A stretch of DNA of 64,000 nt, from the NCBI GenBank assembly GCA_023213395.1, contig CM041465.1, positions 131,323,741 through 131,387,740 of the forward strand. Reading direction: 5' to 3'. This DNA is from Cycas panzhihuaensis (lineage: Eukaryota; Cycadophyta). The translations under genes and the position numbers were made by a program. Every line of letters starts with the position of its first letter. The first letter of the stretch is position 1. The notes under the pieces are model-generated. The model was not told where the DNA came from. It did no database searches and saw nothing but the letters and a program-made list of their open reading frames with translations. This document shows, piece by piece, positions 12,386-23,869 of this stretch.

Positions 12386-13445
12386 TGATCCAGGAGGATC
12401 TACCATATGTTTACAGGATGTAGAAAATGCTAGGCATTGGCATAACTGAAAGACATATGGCCAAATGGTATCAAAATTATATGAAATTTTGTGTAAAGGA
12501 ATAAGACACATCCCACTACATGTGTACAAAAGTTGGGGTTTAGAAAATATCATTTGATTAGAGTTCAAGCCTTGTTTTGCATAAAATTAATCCCACATCT
12601 AGCAGAAAAACAACAAATACATACTATCATTAAATGAATAAAAATATAATCAAATAACATCCAAATGAGCTAAAATTTTTAGGAAGTAGAAGGGACATGT
12701 GTTTCTATATGTGTACCAAATTTGAGCTAAATTGGAGTCCGTTAAGATTAGTTACAAGCTATAACTTTTAAGAATTTCTTGAAGGCCCCTTGGACAGTAG
12801 AAAAACAACAAATACATATTATAATTAAATAAATAAAAATGCAGTGAAATGACATCCAAATGAGCTAAAATTTTGAGGAAGAGGAGGGGATATATGTTCA
12901 TATAGTTATGCCAAATTTGAGCTAAATTGGAGTCTATTAAGGTTAGTTACAAGCCACAACATTTAAGAATTGCATGAAGGCCATTTGGACAGCATGCATT
13001 TTGGTGGTTAGTGGTTATACTTGCATGATTGCCACTTGTTAAATAGGTAATTTGGGTTTCTCTCTATAAATTGAGCCCTATTATGGGTTGGAGAGGTGGT
13101 TCTTGGAGGTGAAAGGTACTTGACTTGGGAAGCATCCTTGGAGAAGCATTTTAGAGGGTTGGAGTCCCCCTTATGGTATAATTGTATCATTTATTCCTTG
13201 TAATTTTACCATTCTTTTGCTAGTTGATTTCTCCACCATTAAATAGAGATTTTCATAGTTTAATAAAAGTACTACTCCTCGTACTTTTAGAACAATATTA
13301 AGAATAAATGATTTGGTGTATAATTTCCTTTTATGGGCTCATTTTTGTTTTGATGTTATTGGGATTTCTACACTAACTCCCAAGATCTCAAGGAGAAAAG
13401 GTTGATAATTGACTTCTTCACTAATTAAGCTATATTTTGGGATCA
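12386..13445 (+). repeat. 3' LTR of the gypsy element
   Basis: 1060 bases matching 6698-7758, from TGATCCAGGAGGATC to GGGATCA. It carries the same internal tandem duplication and TATA-like box. It is followed by TCTAT, close to the TCTCT before the 5' LTR. Confidence 0.93.
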
Positions 13446-14021
13446 TCTATATAGATTTGCCTCTAGATAATCCTAAATAAGATTGCATACATTTTAAGAT
13501 TATATCCCAACAAAACCACTATAGTAGAAAGATACTCAATAATGTTGATCATTCACTGATCCCATACTCCACCTGCATAGAAAAAGGTTGTAACCTACTC
13601 ATGAGTATCATTATTATGGGTTAAGATACCTAACTTTAGAGAAGGTCTTATACATGATACTCCTAAAATATGTTGGACATACCTAATTATAATCTAGACA
13701 TCCACCACTAGAGGTAAGTGAAATACTTCCCTCTCTCAATCTTAATGCTCTATAATATTAACCAATAACACCTAGTTGGAAACATACTAGTGGGAGCTAA
13801 CTATCCATAATAACCCGTAACTCCTGAGTATAACTTGAGCTACATCATCCATACTTAATGCTAGGTTCAACATTATCTTTCTAGTAAAACACTAGTTGGT
13901 GATGGCCACCACCCCCTATAAATCAAGCAAACATCATTAAGCAATTCCTAAAAGCAATCTCTCTCTTTTTTTTTCTATATTTCACTATTCTAACACTATT
14001 ATGGATTTTAAATATAGTGAA
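13446..14021. other. Unassigned AT-rich spacer
   Basis: AT-rich sequence with frequent stops in all frames and no recognisable protein, RNA gene or terminal repeat. It does not look like the internal region of the Tat element whose LTR precedes the gypsy insertion, so a deletion or an older junction is likely. Confidence 0.4.
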
Positions 14022-14180
14022 CTTACACTATCATAAAAAGAATAATAGGGTAGTTTTTCCCTATGATAATTTTCATGAGGGGGGGAATCACCCCATTATG
14101 ATTTCAAAATGGGGTAAATTGCCCTACTCTAAAAATCATAATGGGGCAACACCCAATACAAGTTGCCCTATTATGATTCA
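14022..14180. mobile_element. MITE-like element, copy 1
   Basis: About 160 bases starting CTTACACTATCATAA and ending with a loosely inverted counterpart (CCCTATTATGATTCATG). The inside holds repeated short inverted motifs of the type CCCCATTATGATTT and ATCATAATGGGG. A relative sharing the CTTACACTATNATAAA start and the ATAATAGG motif lies at 22390-26376. There is no coding capacity. The terminal repeats are imperfect and no target duplication is clear, so the family is not assigned. Confidence 0.4.
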
Positions 14181-16155
14181 TGCCCACTCAAAATTAAATA
14201 AAAAATGAAAAAATCTCATAGAAAGATAAAATTATAAAAGTTTTATCAAACAAAAATATTTAAGACATCAAAGTACTCTAATTCAGCCTTGGACAAGGAT
14301 TTAGTAAGACCCTATCTAGGTAAACAACCTTGAAATAGGGTAAATCCCCAAAATAGGGGTTTTCAATAGAAAATTAAAATTAAAAAAATATAAGGGATTA
14401 GGCCTACTAGGTCTGCCTCCTCCTCAGCCATGAACTCCATGTAGATTCAACAAAATTGATGACACCTTGATTTGATCCTTGATTTATCCACAATCTTTGT
14501 TGGAGTGTTTAGGGATCTAAAATCTCAATTAGGCTAAGTTCTTACTCTTAAATATAAAAATGAACTGAAAAACAACAAAAAATAATATTTGTAATAGTTG
14601 TTAATAGACTTTTGAATGCTAAAAAAATTCCCAAAAAGATTTGTTGGATTTGTTTTTCTTTTATTATTCAGCTACAAAGTTTAGAATCAACACTAAAGTA
14701 ATTAATCATAAGTGTGCCATGTTCCTAAAAGTGTCATAAATGACTTTCATAAATACACCACATCATGTCAAAAATTATTTCAAAAAAACTTTCTTAAACA
14801 TACTCATGTTTATAGTTTAATGACTTATTTTTTAGCATTGAACTTGTCTATCTAGGCTACACAAGCCTATTTTGCTAAGCAATCCTTAATACCCAAGCCT
14901 AAATAGGCCCCGAGGTAACCCCTCAAGTGCATACCCAAGTTTATAGTCAAATGACTTGATTTAGAGGTATGGTCTTAGTGCCACCAGTAATTTTAGCCAT
15001 CTAAACTCTTTTACACCTGTGTTCCCCAATTAAGCTTCATTTTTATTAATCTTTTTTAGCCCTTAGGCACCATTTTTTGTAAATAAAACTCAAACTTCTA
15101 TCTATTGATAGCCTACACTTAGGCTAATATTCTAACATCCTTGTTGCCAAATATATTTGCCTATAGTTGTCCTATTTGATCCTTATTGTAGTGAACCCTC
15201 TTTTTCATATATTTCCCCTTGATAAGGTGCTTAGAGAAAACTTATACGAACAACCCAAATACACTTAGTAGTTCAACTATTATGGATTCATCTTTAGGTC
15301 TCTATGTACTCTTACTTCATTAAAGCTCATATTGTTAATTTAGTTGGTGTGATCTCCCATATGTTCACCCATCACTACTATATTTTCGTTAGCCTAAAAT
15401 AATAATTACACCCACTACATCTCAATGAATGTTGTGTGATGATCATAGCTAGCTCACCCTTAAAAATAAGTAAGGGACTATATGGAATGCACCACCTAAA
15501 AAGTAGATTTAGTGGTAATTAGTTCACCATGACCCCTCATATAAACTATCATACAACATGACCCTCCCTTCAACAAAATAAAAATAAAAATAATATAAAA
15601 AAGAAAAGCGTACATACACACCCCTAAAAGAAGAAGAAGAAGAAGAAAATGTATTGAAAATAATTTATGTTTATATTTATATATAATACTTATACCACCT
15701 TCTTGGCATCTAGGGTAAGTCACGTTCTGGCTTTTATCTTCACTCGCAACATGTAGTTTAGGTCTAGTTGTGTGGATCATTTAGAACCTTTAGATTTGGT
15801 TGCTTGGGCCCACCATAACTTCAATTATAATCAAAATTTATTCGACACTGGAGGGGTAAAATAAATAACCTCAAGAACTTATAAGAAAGTGATAACAAGC
15901 TACTCATGAGACCTATTCCTAATTAGATTAATAGTCAAAGTTGAGCCCACAAACCTGAAGCCTTTCCTTATTGGTCGATTCCCATGTCACTCCTTATAAT
16001 CATCAAGACATCTCTAAGCTACCATTATATTTTCGATGGTATATATCATCCACACTAATGAAGGAAGTCAAAGAAACCCTAAACCTTTTACTACTACTCA
16101 GATTATCTAGGGCTAAACATACCATATCTTAATATTATTAATATTAATAATTTAA
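14181..16155. other. Unassigned AT-rich region, possibly copia leader
   Basis: No coding similarity. The short open frame at 15496-15780 on the minus strand is compositionally simple and is not supported. Because a minus-strand primer site and LTR lie just to the right (16156-16646), part of this stretch could be the truncated internal region of a copia-type element running leftward. Confidence 0.3.
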
Positions 16156-16167
16156 ACTCTAATACCA
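16156..16167 (-). promoter_or_regulatory. Primer binding site-like sequence beside copia LTR
   Basis: On the minus strand TGGTATTAGAGT directly follows the end of the LTR at 16168-16646. It differs by one base from the initiator-Met primer motif TGGTATCAGAGT. It implies that this LTR once acted as the 5' LTR of an element extending to lower coordinates. Confidence 0.6.
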
Positions 16168-16646
16168 TGTTAGAAATGTAGAGTATTTATATAGTAAAAT
16201 ATAGTATATATATATATATAATCACTAAATAATCTCATGGGGAATGTATATATATAATAAAATAAACATGAATGTAAAGTATTGAAATAGATAAACCATG
16301 CATTACAATCATTCACCATAAGAGAGATAATTTATTTATATATGGAAAACCTTATGCAGGAAAAACCACGAGAGAAGGTAAAGATTAGAGCTCCTTTTAG
16401 ATATTAGAATAACTATATCTCTAGGTTATAGACCTTTCTCTCAAGTGGTGTGTGTACATATTTATATTAATAGTCACCTCATGAGTAGCTTATAGTTTCT
16501 CTTAAGCCTTTATATCATCTAATAGCATATTTACATGAATAAATACACCTTTCACATCTCTCAATATATGTGATTGGTAGAGTTGTATATATGTCCTCAT
16601 CATTACATTAAATATTACATGTGTGATCATATCACATATTCTAACA
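16168..16646 (-). repeat. Copia-type LTR, left copy
   Basis: 479 bases bounded by TGTTAG and CTAACA, an inverted terminal hexamer. It matches 20397-20878 along its length, with scattered differences. A primer-site-like motif lies on its left and a weak purine-rich tract (minus strand AATGGAGAA) on its right, so it can be read as the 3' LTR of the unit to its right and the 5' LTR of a unit to its left. Confidence 0.85.
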
Positions 16647-19600
16647 TTCTCCATTAATGTTTAATGTCTTTAAAATTTGGTCTTCAAGTCTTCATGTCAT
16701 GTCTACTATATCTTGTAACTTGTATCAAGTTACCACATGTAACCTATCAATCTATTATCTGTTATGCTTGTCTCCTATAAACATTAACTTAAATAAATCT
16801 ATATATAGTCATATGTATATATCAATTACCAACTATGAATAACCAACTTGTAAATATCAATCATCAATCAACAATCAACATCAACATCAACATCAATAAT
16901 ATGTGAAGTGTTTTCCTAACATCTTCATGTCTTCGCCTATATGGTTATTGTCATCAATATCAACTGTTAACCATTCATCACATTAACTAACAAGTAAATT
17001 AATTACTAGGCCCATATAAAATAATAGCCATTTATTGATATACATGGGTAATCAACCTCTATAATTGCTAGTTCCCTAGGTGATTATTTTAGATACATGG
17101 TTCAATAACTTTTAAAATGTTTGTTATAAGAGTAGCGTATTATCGACTGCTACATACAAGTTAAAACAATAAAATCAAGTGTGTTGTGTAGGAGTAGCTT
17201 GTGAAACCTTATTTACCTCTTATGAGTAAGATTTCTTTGTGTACTTTCTCACTTGCATACTTCTATAGCTTTCTTTAGATAACCATTTAGCATCATCATT
17301 AAATCAATAATCCAAAACATATTAACTCTAGGAATAGGTCAAACTACTTGGCTAAGATAAGTTAGATGTAATAAGATAATATAAAATAATGTATTTCCAT
17401 ACCTCTTATCATATATGGTTAATTAGATTTCTCAATGACAAACATGAATAGATATTATCTTTTAGTTGAATAACCTTAACAACTAATTATTAGTTGGATA
17501 AACTCAATAGTTAATTTCATATACCAAGTAAACAATGTATAAGACTTTTATACTTATCTCTTCAATGAACAATTAATTTGAGCCCTTTATCAAAATACTA
17601 GGTGGTGTCATCAATCATCAAAACAAGTGTTATTATTCATTCATAAAAAAATATTCAAACTAGGTGATCTATTCTTTTGACTAGTGTTGTGTAGTTCTAC
17701 TACTCCAAATGTATTAATTTTAGGGGGGATTTTTGATATCTAATATATCAATAAATTCCCACACCAATAATTCAATAGACATATCCCACTTCATAATTTT
17801 TTCAATTATCATGAGCCTTCAAATATTATAAATAAGTCTAAAATTATTCACCTTTAATTAAAACATCATTTTTCTTTCTTCATTTCTTAGAAACAATATC
17901 ATCATTATGTTAGGAGCCTTTGAAAATATTAGAATATGTAATTTCTTTTTTAAAGGTTATCAAATATAACTTTTATGAGGTTAAGAGCACTTTGATTAAC
18001 TTTATCTATTGATTTCTATATCATTCATTATTTGAAATATGTCAGGTGATCACTCCTTTCAACCATCTCAAAATTCTCTTTCTAATACAACTAATAACAC
18101 CTGATTTTGATATTCTAGCAGGAAGTTATGGCAAAAAATATGCCAATGTATCACAAAAAAGTGTATGATCCTTAACAAATTAAATTTCAAGTTTTAAAAT
18201 AAATTTAATTTGATTTATAAATATTGTAATTACAAAAATATTCTAATTTGGAGTCTGCCCCCTTTGCAAATAAGCTCCCAGTCGCGTGACTCCTCCATGT
18301 GACCTCTTACTCATTGACTAAGGGGCTAACCAGATCTCATAAAACTATTTAATTCAAATTTTCACTTGCAATTTTTTTTATGAATAAAAAAATTTTATAT
18401 GTCCAAATATTTTTATATGTTTGTATATGCCGATTTTCTAGATTGTCTCCTTAAACTAATTCTTCTTTAACTGAATCTTTGCACTACATAGGTGACTACT
18501 CTTTCGTGGTTATGTAATGTATCTATCTCTAGTAATTTTTAGAATGGACTGATTCAAGTAGCAAATTATTGCATTAAATCCAATCGTGCATCTATATATT
18601 GAGCTTGATCTTCTTTGCATGGGTAATTTTAGTGTATGGATAACTTCTTTAGGAATTTTCCTTCAGGCAACAACTCCATGTGAACTAGGCATTTAGCATT
18701 AAATCTTTGTCCTGTTAGTTGTGATCTACATGGTCAAATGTTATTCCTTATGCATTTCTTTTTGAATGATAGAGTAGTGTATTTTTTTAGCTCTTCGTTT
18801 ATACTTCCATGGTTTATGCATTCACTTTCAAGTTTTAGGCATGGGCATTTGTTTAGACCTTAACATCTTCATATCCGGCATATGTAAAGAGGCAAATAAG
18901 TTGTGGGTGTTTCATTTATGTATGTTGAGGGCTCAATCTTCATCGATAAAGGCATTCAATCTCTTATCCTTTATACTTTCTACATCTAGTTTCTGAGGGT
19001 TACTTGACTGACATCTTCTATTATGCAAGAGATCTTATGCTATGAACATCTTAGGTAGTAGGTTATGCATTAGAAACTACTAAAAAAACTTAATTTTCTT
19101 CATAACTCTTTGTGTGAGTGTCTTCATCATGCATGGATGGTTGTCTTCATAGTGGGTAGGCTACGTAGGATGTGGTTTACCTACCTCCATTTAAGGAGGG
19201 CATGGTAGATTTTGCTTCATATGTGGGCATTCCAGTTGGCGATGAGCTTTACATGCAGATTCATATCCACTAGAGATATAGATCCAATTATCTTCAAATA
19301 TGGCTCTATTGACAAATTCCAAATTCTTGATCTATATTCATAAATATGCACAAGATAAGAATGCTTTCTTTACTAACTATGCAAAAGCCTACTTGAAACT
19401 TTTAGAGCTTGGTTTTTTTTAAGGCATCTTTTATTTATTCTATCTTTAAGGGTCATTACAATGAAACCCTAACTGCTACTATAAACCTTTATAATCATTA
19501 TTAATCATGGCCTCATTCAATAAACCATTCAATAATATGCCTTATAAATATTTCATGCCACTATAATATTCTTATTAAACCATTTCTTCCATGTAAACCA

Positions 19601-20396
19601 TGCTCATTTATTGCCTAATTTCATAGCATATACCCTCATAAATATCATATGCTCTTTTAATATTCATTACTTTATATGTCATTATAATTAAACATCATTT
19701 GTTTATTTGAACATGCCCTCATTCATACATCAATAATATACTGCCATAGTCATGAAATCATTTTATATTTTGACATACCTTATTACTATCAATTATGCCA
19801 CATACTTTATTTGTTATCATACCTATTAACTTCACGCTTGACCTACTACATATGCCTATTACTTGTTTGGCATTTCATTGATGGAATACAAGCTTTATTT
19901 TACTAGTGAATCTCTATTATGAGATACTCATAAATGCCTCCTGAATGTTTCATTAGTGATAGTGAATCCTTAAGTAGGACATGCACAAAAGCCTTTGCTA
20001 ATGAATGGAATATTTTCACTAATGTGTTGCTTTCATAAGGTGACCAATCTTACTTAAGTAATCTATTATGGATAAACTTCAAATACACCTACATGTTCTA
20101 TAAAATGTGCTAGTTACATACATAATAAATATCCACAATAAATTCAATAATATACCATTAGTTTTTGTTTCATCATGCGGTTACGTATATGGCTTCATTC
20201 CTATATAGTTTCATTTAGCCCTAGATCCCAATTATACCCCATTAGTATAATTGGTATATTTAGATTTTTGGCTCATCATATTTAGCTCATAATTGGCTCC
20301 TGTAACTAGATCTATTATTAGCTCATCAATCGACTCAAATAGGTTTTTTTCCTATTGCACAAGATCTTTTAACTAACCATGGCTCATGTTAGAAAT
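16647..20396 (-). mobile_element. Internal region of a copia-type element without genes
   Basis: 3.75 kb between two matching LTRs. All six frames are heavily interrupted, and I recognise no gag, integrase, reverse transcriptase or RNase H motif. At the right end, the minus strand reads GAGCCATGGTTAGT directly after the LTR. That is the usual continuation of an initiator-Met primer site whose first eight bases are missing. This fits a large non-coding derivative or a very old element. A somewhat GC-richer stretch at 18250-19400 may be a further insertion. Flanks TACCA and AATAT do not match, so the two LTRs may have come together by recombination. Confidence 0.5.
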
Positions 20397-20878
20397 ATAT
20401 AGTGTTTATACAATAGAATATAACATATATATATAATGACCGAATGATATCATAAAGAATGTACGAGAAAATAAAATAAACATGAATGTAAAGTACTAAA
20501 ATAAATAAATCATGTATCATAATCATTCATCGTAAGAGAGATATTAAATTTATACGTGAAAAACCTAGTGTGAAAAAAACCACGAGAGAATGTAGAGATT
20601 ATAACTCCTTTTAGATATCATAATAAGTATATCTCTAGGTCATAAACCTTTTTCTCAAGTTCTCAAGTGGAGTGTGTATATATTTATATTAATAATCCCC
20701 TTATGAGTAGCCCATAGTTTCTCTTAAGCATTTACATCATCCAATAGTATATTTATATAAATAAATGTGCCTTTTACATCTCTTAATATATGTATTTACT
20801 GGGATTATATATGTATTCTTATCATTATATTAAATATTATATATGTGATTATATCACATATTCTAACAAATATGTATT
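20397..20878 (-). repeat. Copia-type LTR, right copy
   Basis: 482 bases from TGTTAG to CTAACA, matching 16168-16646. For a minus-strand element this is the 5' LTR. Its adjoining primer site is partly deleted (only GAGCCATGG remains of the usual TGGTATCAGAGCCATGG). Confidence 0.85.
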
Positions 20879-22389
20879 ATAATATATCTCCTAATAGTAA
20901 CCAACAATATAGTCAAGTATACTACAATTATTGAAGGCCTAACTAACATGCTTTAAGTTTATAACGTCCTCAATTTACTATTCTCTAACTCTTAATTAGT
21001 CATCTTCTAACTTACACAAGTTTACTAAGTTCGTTGCCCTTAGTTGTATACCCTTACTAACTCAATTAGGTTTATTTAGGCCTAATTCTTATCTATTACA
21101 ATTCATTACATTCCATGTGAATAAAATACAAAGGCTAACTAATTGGTCATATATATCTTAGAGTGCTACTTATCCCAAGTTGGTTCTCCTACTTAAGGCT
21201 TTTGAGCCCACCCATAACATTAGACCCCCGAGCACAACACATACCACCTTATCATCGTGGCTTAACATAATCATTTAAGGCTTTCTAAGCTAATCTTTTC
21301 ATCATGTCATAGTGCTTTGAAATGAGCCTAAACTATTAATGCTCTAACATGAGCTTAAACTATTATGTAAATATATAAATATTCCCTTCTAGTTTGTCTC
21401 TTTTAAAAAATAAAAATAAAAATCTAAAAAACTATATAAAATCTAAAGAACCAAAATACTAGCTCCTAGATAAGCTCAAATAACTCTTGATTTCAAAAGG
21501 AATTCCTAATAAGGTTAAATTATGGCAATCTCACTTAGCTTCTGAGCCTATAAAAGGGAATTGGCTTTAAAGGTAGTCTTTCTCTCATAGAAGATTATTT
21601 TAAAAAATGATTACTAACGAGGATAAACTATGGTAACCCCCTTCATATTGATAAGCCTTTGTCAAGGGCTTCCGAGCTTATTGTAAAGATTTAACTTTTG
21701 AGCTAGTCTCCATCCTTTTTAGCATAACTCTAGTGTGAGTTTAAACTATCACACCTTTGAAGTCCTTCCTGATGAGGTTAAATTATGGTAGCATTCTTTA
21801 AACACCTGATGAGGAGGCTAAACTATGGAACATCCTACAAGATAAGTTTTTTAGGAAGAGTATAGCTTTTAAGTTGCTTATTCATGGCCACCCTCCCCCA
21901 ACTTCTTTAACACATACATAAATAAATTGTTGGATAGTGTTGTTAGGATTCATTATCTTACAACACAGGTTTAAAGAGGTTTTATTACCAAGGGGATAAA
22001 TGTTTCTGATAAACTATAACTCTAATATTTATCTCAACACATGTAAATTAAGTATACTAATTATTTTTATTTATAGCTTTCTTACACGCACATACACACA
22101 TGTGTATGTATTACTAATGCTTACTTGTTATTATGGCAATGGATGCATCTATACTCACCTTGTGATGATTTTGACTTTGGTTAGTAACATAACAAAAATT
22201 ATTCATCTAAGCCTGACATATCAGAAAATGGCCCTTTAACACCTTTAAGAGCACTTATAGAGTCCATCTTTTATCAATCATCTTTATCACTTTTGCTTAC
22301 TTGATTTTTGCTTAAATTTTTACTTTTTCCTCTTTTGGTTTGCTTTATTTTGAATGTTTTACCCCGTATTTATTGTTAAAACAAGATAT
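20879..22389. other. Unassigned AT-rich region with a recurring phrase
   Basis: No protein, RNA gene or terminal repeats recognised. Between about 21320 and 21830 the phrase GAGGNTAAACTATGG and variants recur at least five times with irregular spacing (for example near 21512, 21620, 21773 and 21805). This suggests a decayed minisatellite. The open frame at 22000-22239 is not supported as a gene. Confidence 0.35.
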
Positions 22390-22432
22390 CTTACACTATT
22401 ATAAATTTAATAATAGGATAAGGCACCCTATT

Positions 22433-22744
22433 TGAAAGAGGTTAATGTATCAAGGTCATTTGTATAGATTAATTATGTGACCTTAGGATATATTATTAGC
22501 ATTAGTCTCTTAATGAAATGTACTTTATGTGCATTTAGATGTAATTTCGGGTTCATGTCATTAGGTAGGAAAATCCTAACCCTAATGCTCACCCTCAATA
22601 ATAAAAGGTGAAATCTCAAGGAGGGAGTCATTATTCATTCTCACCTCAAAGCTTGCTCTCATATCTCGTTTTATCTTCATTTTCATTCTCCATTGCCATT
22701 GTGTGCATGTGAGTGATTTATCTCCTAGATCCATCCTTCCTTCA
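22433..22744 (+). repeat. 5' LTR of the copia element
   Basis: 312 bases, TGAAAGAGG to CCTTCA, matching 25950-26261 with few differences. The preceding CTATT is repeated after the other LTR. Confidence 0.94.
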
Positions 22745-22746
22745 TG

Positions 22747-22758
22747 TGGTATCAGAGG
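22747..22758 (+). promoter_or_regulatory. Primer binding site of the copia element
   Basis: TGGTATCAGAGG two bases after the 5' LTR, complementary to the initiator tRNA-Met 3' end except for its last base. A second similar motif, TGGTATTAGAGC, lies at 22987-22998, 240 bases further on, just before the coding start. Confidence 0.85.
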
Positions 22759-23001
22759 GACCAGGGTTTAAAACCGGTCCTTTGTACTGCAATAGTACAC
22801 TTGGAGATACGTAAAGGTGTTTGGAGGATGGCACCGAGGAACGTCGTGGTGGATATGCAACGCCGTGTAAGTACAGCCAACTCCTTATGACGGGGGAGTG
22901 CTGGAGCACGTGACGCTAACTATCACAAGGAAGTCCTCTTCCCAAATCACCCGAGGGCTTTTGGTGTAACGACAACCTATAACAAGTGGTATTAGAGCAA
23001 A

Positions 23002-23600
23002 ATGGAGTTACCCCAACAAACAACAGTAGCAGATACCCCACAACAAAATGGAGTTACCGAGCACATGAACAGGACAATCATGAACATGGCCCATGCTATG
23101 TTAATATATAAAAATGTACCTGCCTATCTATAGGCTGAAGCAATATAGACAATTATTTATTGTATCAATGTTGTTAGCCCATCAAAGGAAGTACAATCAC
23201 CTAATGAAAAGTGGTCAGGATAAGCCCCCATTGTTCACTACTTTAGAATTTTTGGCTCTACATGCTATGCCCATATTCTGGATGCAGATCAAAATAAACT
23301 CCAACCAAGGGTACTTAAAGGCATCTTTGTTAGATACCCTATGGATAAGAAAGGGTATAAGGTCTTTATACCTTCACAGCGAAAAATCATCGTTACCAGA
23401 GATGTCATTTTTTTGGAGACAGAGGACCAGTTACTTAAATTAGACTCCATAATACCCTCACGCCGCTATAATAATATTATCAAGTATGATGTTTAGATTC
23501 TAAAATTTGGGGGGGGGGGGGGGACATACATAAATTACTCCAAATGTTAGAAGTTGACAATAGAGCCTTGGAGGATACAAGTTGTGACTCTAAATAAATG
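23002..23600 (+). pseudogene. Copia gag start fused to integrase C-terminal part
   Basis: ATG at 23002 opens a short gag-like N-terminus (MELPQQTTVAD). It runs in frame into the integrase signature QQNGVTEHMNRTI, so gag, protease and the first part of integrase were removed by a deletion that kept the frame. Integrase continues with stops and a frameshift (GTCYAHILDADQNKL region near 23260, then GIFVRYPMDKKGYKVF and TRDVIFLE near 23390). A run of 15 G bases at 23509-23523 interrupts the linker to reverse transcriptase. The CAAAATGGAGTTACC string occurs at both 23000 and 23035, which may have guided the deletion. Confidence 0.75.
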
Positions 23601-23869
23601 AGTGCACATCCAGCACCATCTTTTGAAGATAACAGAGTTGACAAAGGCAAAGCCATTATAGAAGAACCATCCTCTCCACCTTTAGTTGACAAAGATAAAA
23701 TAGTGGTAGAAGACCATCTTCCTGAGGCACATCAACATCCTCCTCACAAAATAATCATTTTAACAAACATGATAAGAACCAAGAAGTTGGGAAATGAGGA
23801 CATCATTCCCAACTCGAGGATCTCGAGAAGCCTGCCAGCTTAATAAGGACATACGACCAGATGAGATGG

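Larger units (their letters stand above)
6698..13445 (+). mobile_element. Complete, decayed Ty3/gypsy LTR retrotransposon
   Basis: A 6.75 kb element with LTRs at 6698-7758 and 12386-13445, an initiator-Met-type primer site, gag, protease, reverse transcriptase, RNase H, integrase in that order, and a polypurine tract before the second LTR. Domain order RT-RH-INT places it in Ty3/gypsy. The five bases before and after it, TCTCT and TCTAT, fit a target-site duplication with one change. It is inserted immediately after the leader-like sequence of the Tat LTR at 4174-6672. Many stops and frameshifts show that it is not active. The primer type and the C-terminal tail suggest a chromovirus, but a chromodomain is not clear. 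Confidence 0.92.
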
